DNA from: Scleromatobacter humisilvae
Lineage (GTDB): Bacteria > Pseudomonadota > Gammaproteobacteria > Burkholderiales > Burkholderiaceae_C
Direction of reading: 5' to 3'
Length of the DNA: 64,000 nucleotides
Assembly: GCF_023231945.1 (NCBI RefSeq)
Contig: NZ_JAJLJH010000006.1
Coordinates: 1-64,000, forward strand
The notes beneath the pieces were generated by a model. The model had not been told where the DNA came from. It saw only the letters and a program-made list of their open reading frames with translations, and made no database searches. Within the stretch, counting starts at the first letter, position 1; every line of letters begins with the position of its first letter. Both the position numbers and the translations under genes were made by a program. Shown here one piece after another: positions 63,475-64,000 of the stretch.

Positions 63475-64000
63475 ATGATCCGAACCCGTTCCGTTCCCGC
63501 GTCCGTCGCCTGCCCCAGCCGCCGCGCCATGGCCTCGCGCGTGGCGGGCGTGACGCTGATCGAGCTGATGATCACGCTGGCCGTCGCCGGCATCGCCATC
63601 GCGGTGGGCGTGCCTTCGTTCATGCGCACGCTGGCGCGCCATGCGATCGCGTCGCAGGCCGAGGAGCTGCAGGATGCCGTGCGCCTCGGACGCAACGAGG
63701 CGATGAAGCGCAGCGGGCCGGTCGTCCTGTGCCGCACCGACGCGGCCAACGCCAGCCATTGCGCGGGCAGCGGCGGCAGCTGGCAGACCTGGGTGCTGTT
63801 CACCGATCTCGCTCGCAGCGGCGCCTTCGTCGCCGGCGATGCGATCGTGCGCCAGCACGTCGACGTGTCTGGCCGGATGAGCGTCACCAGCAGCGCCGCG
63901 AGCATCCGCTTCGAGTCCACCGGCATCGCGCACTCGGACAACGGCGCGCCCGTCGTCTTCGTGTTCGCCCCCGCGGGCGCGGCGGCCGACTCGAGCGGCA
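63475..64000 (+). CDS. GspH/FimT family pseudopilin, second copy (partial at window end)
   Basis: The frame from the ATG at 63475 is open to the window end, 175 codons so far. It has a prepilin leader, cleavage motif G-VTLIEL, and the FimT/GspH start of the mature domain; VLCRTDAANASHCAG gives the first cysteine pair. The stop lies beyond 64000. It lies 114 bases after the first pseudopilin gene, in the same direction, so the two begin a minor-pilin cluster that continues outside the window. Confidence 0.85.
   Translation, partial: MIRTRSVPASVACPSRRAMASRVAGVTLIELMITLAVAGIAIAVGVPSFMRTLARHAIASQAEELQDAVRLGRNEAMKRSGPVVLCRTDAANASHCAGSGGSWQTWVLFTDLARSGAFVAGDAIVRQHVDVSGRMSVTSSAASIRFESTGIAHSDNGAPVVFVFAPAGAAADSSG

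Overview
The window reads as chromosome of a GC-rich betaproteobacterium of the order Burkholderiales, probably near the Rubrivivax/Leptothrix/Roseateles group. The reasons are the very high GC content by eye, the 3' end of an rRNA operon with a proteobacterial-type 5S rRNA, and gene orders usual for that order: xseB-ispA-dxs, sdhCDAB-sdhE-gltA with divergent gntR/mdh, ribD-ribBA-ribH-nusB, and ybgC-tolQRA. I see no plasmid, phage, insertion sequence or CRISPR array. The species placement is inference.

Layout. 1-120: end of 5S rRNA and its terminator. 182-6638 (mostly minus): membrane protein, ppx, a MarR-GNAT fusion with a double palindromic operator, UspA protein, sulfurtransferase, EamA permease and Rieske oxygenase. 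6904-12727 (plus): xseB-ispA-dxs (isoprenoid precursors) and a NitT/Tau-type ABC transporter. 12850-20717: lipoprotein, then a minus-strand block of MFS transporter, HMG-CoA-lyase-like enzyme, CoA-transferase, M61 peptidase, LysR regulator and a small unknown gene. 20817-28736: esterase, CoxG-like protein, an HDOD protein behind a near-perfect sigma-28 promoter, prpE, an alpha/beta hydrolase/NTF2/XRE module with an operator, a large inverted repeat, and a Bcr/CflA efflux pump.

28802-37121: a leucine-rich-repeat protein kinase, a penicillin-acylase-like enzyme, a GGDEF/EAL protein and an alpha-galactosidase-like enzyme. 37204-44866: TCA-cycle block (gltA, sdhE, sdhBADC, gntR, mdh); the 3' end of gltA is repeated in tandem with an exact 92-bp period. 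44887-53402: CitE-like lyase, secreted protein, a GspE/PilB-like ATPase with at least six MshEN-type motifs, an ECF sigma factor with zinc anti-sigma factor, a second GGDEF/EAL protein, and an orphan bufferin (bufA). 53416-58082: tolA-tolR-tolQ-ybgC, then a TssQ-like lipoprotein and a PEGA-type Ser/Thr kinase. 58206-62667: aminotransferase, nusB, ribH, ribBA, ribD. 62797-64000: two FimT/GspH pseudopilins, the second cut by the window edge.

Two themes stand out. Cyclic-di-GMP appears in two dual GGDEF/EAL enzymes and a likely c-di-GMP-binding pilus/secretion ATPase. Several genes sit apart from their usual partners: bufA without bufB/bufC, tssQ and kinase without T6SS, tolQRA without tolB-pal, and rib genes without ribE. 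I found no clearly new multi-gene system; the best leads are small regulatory and architectural ones.
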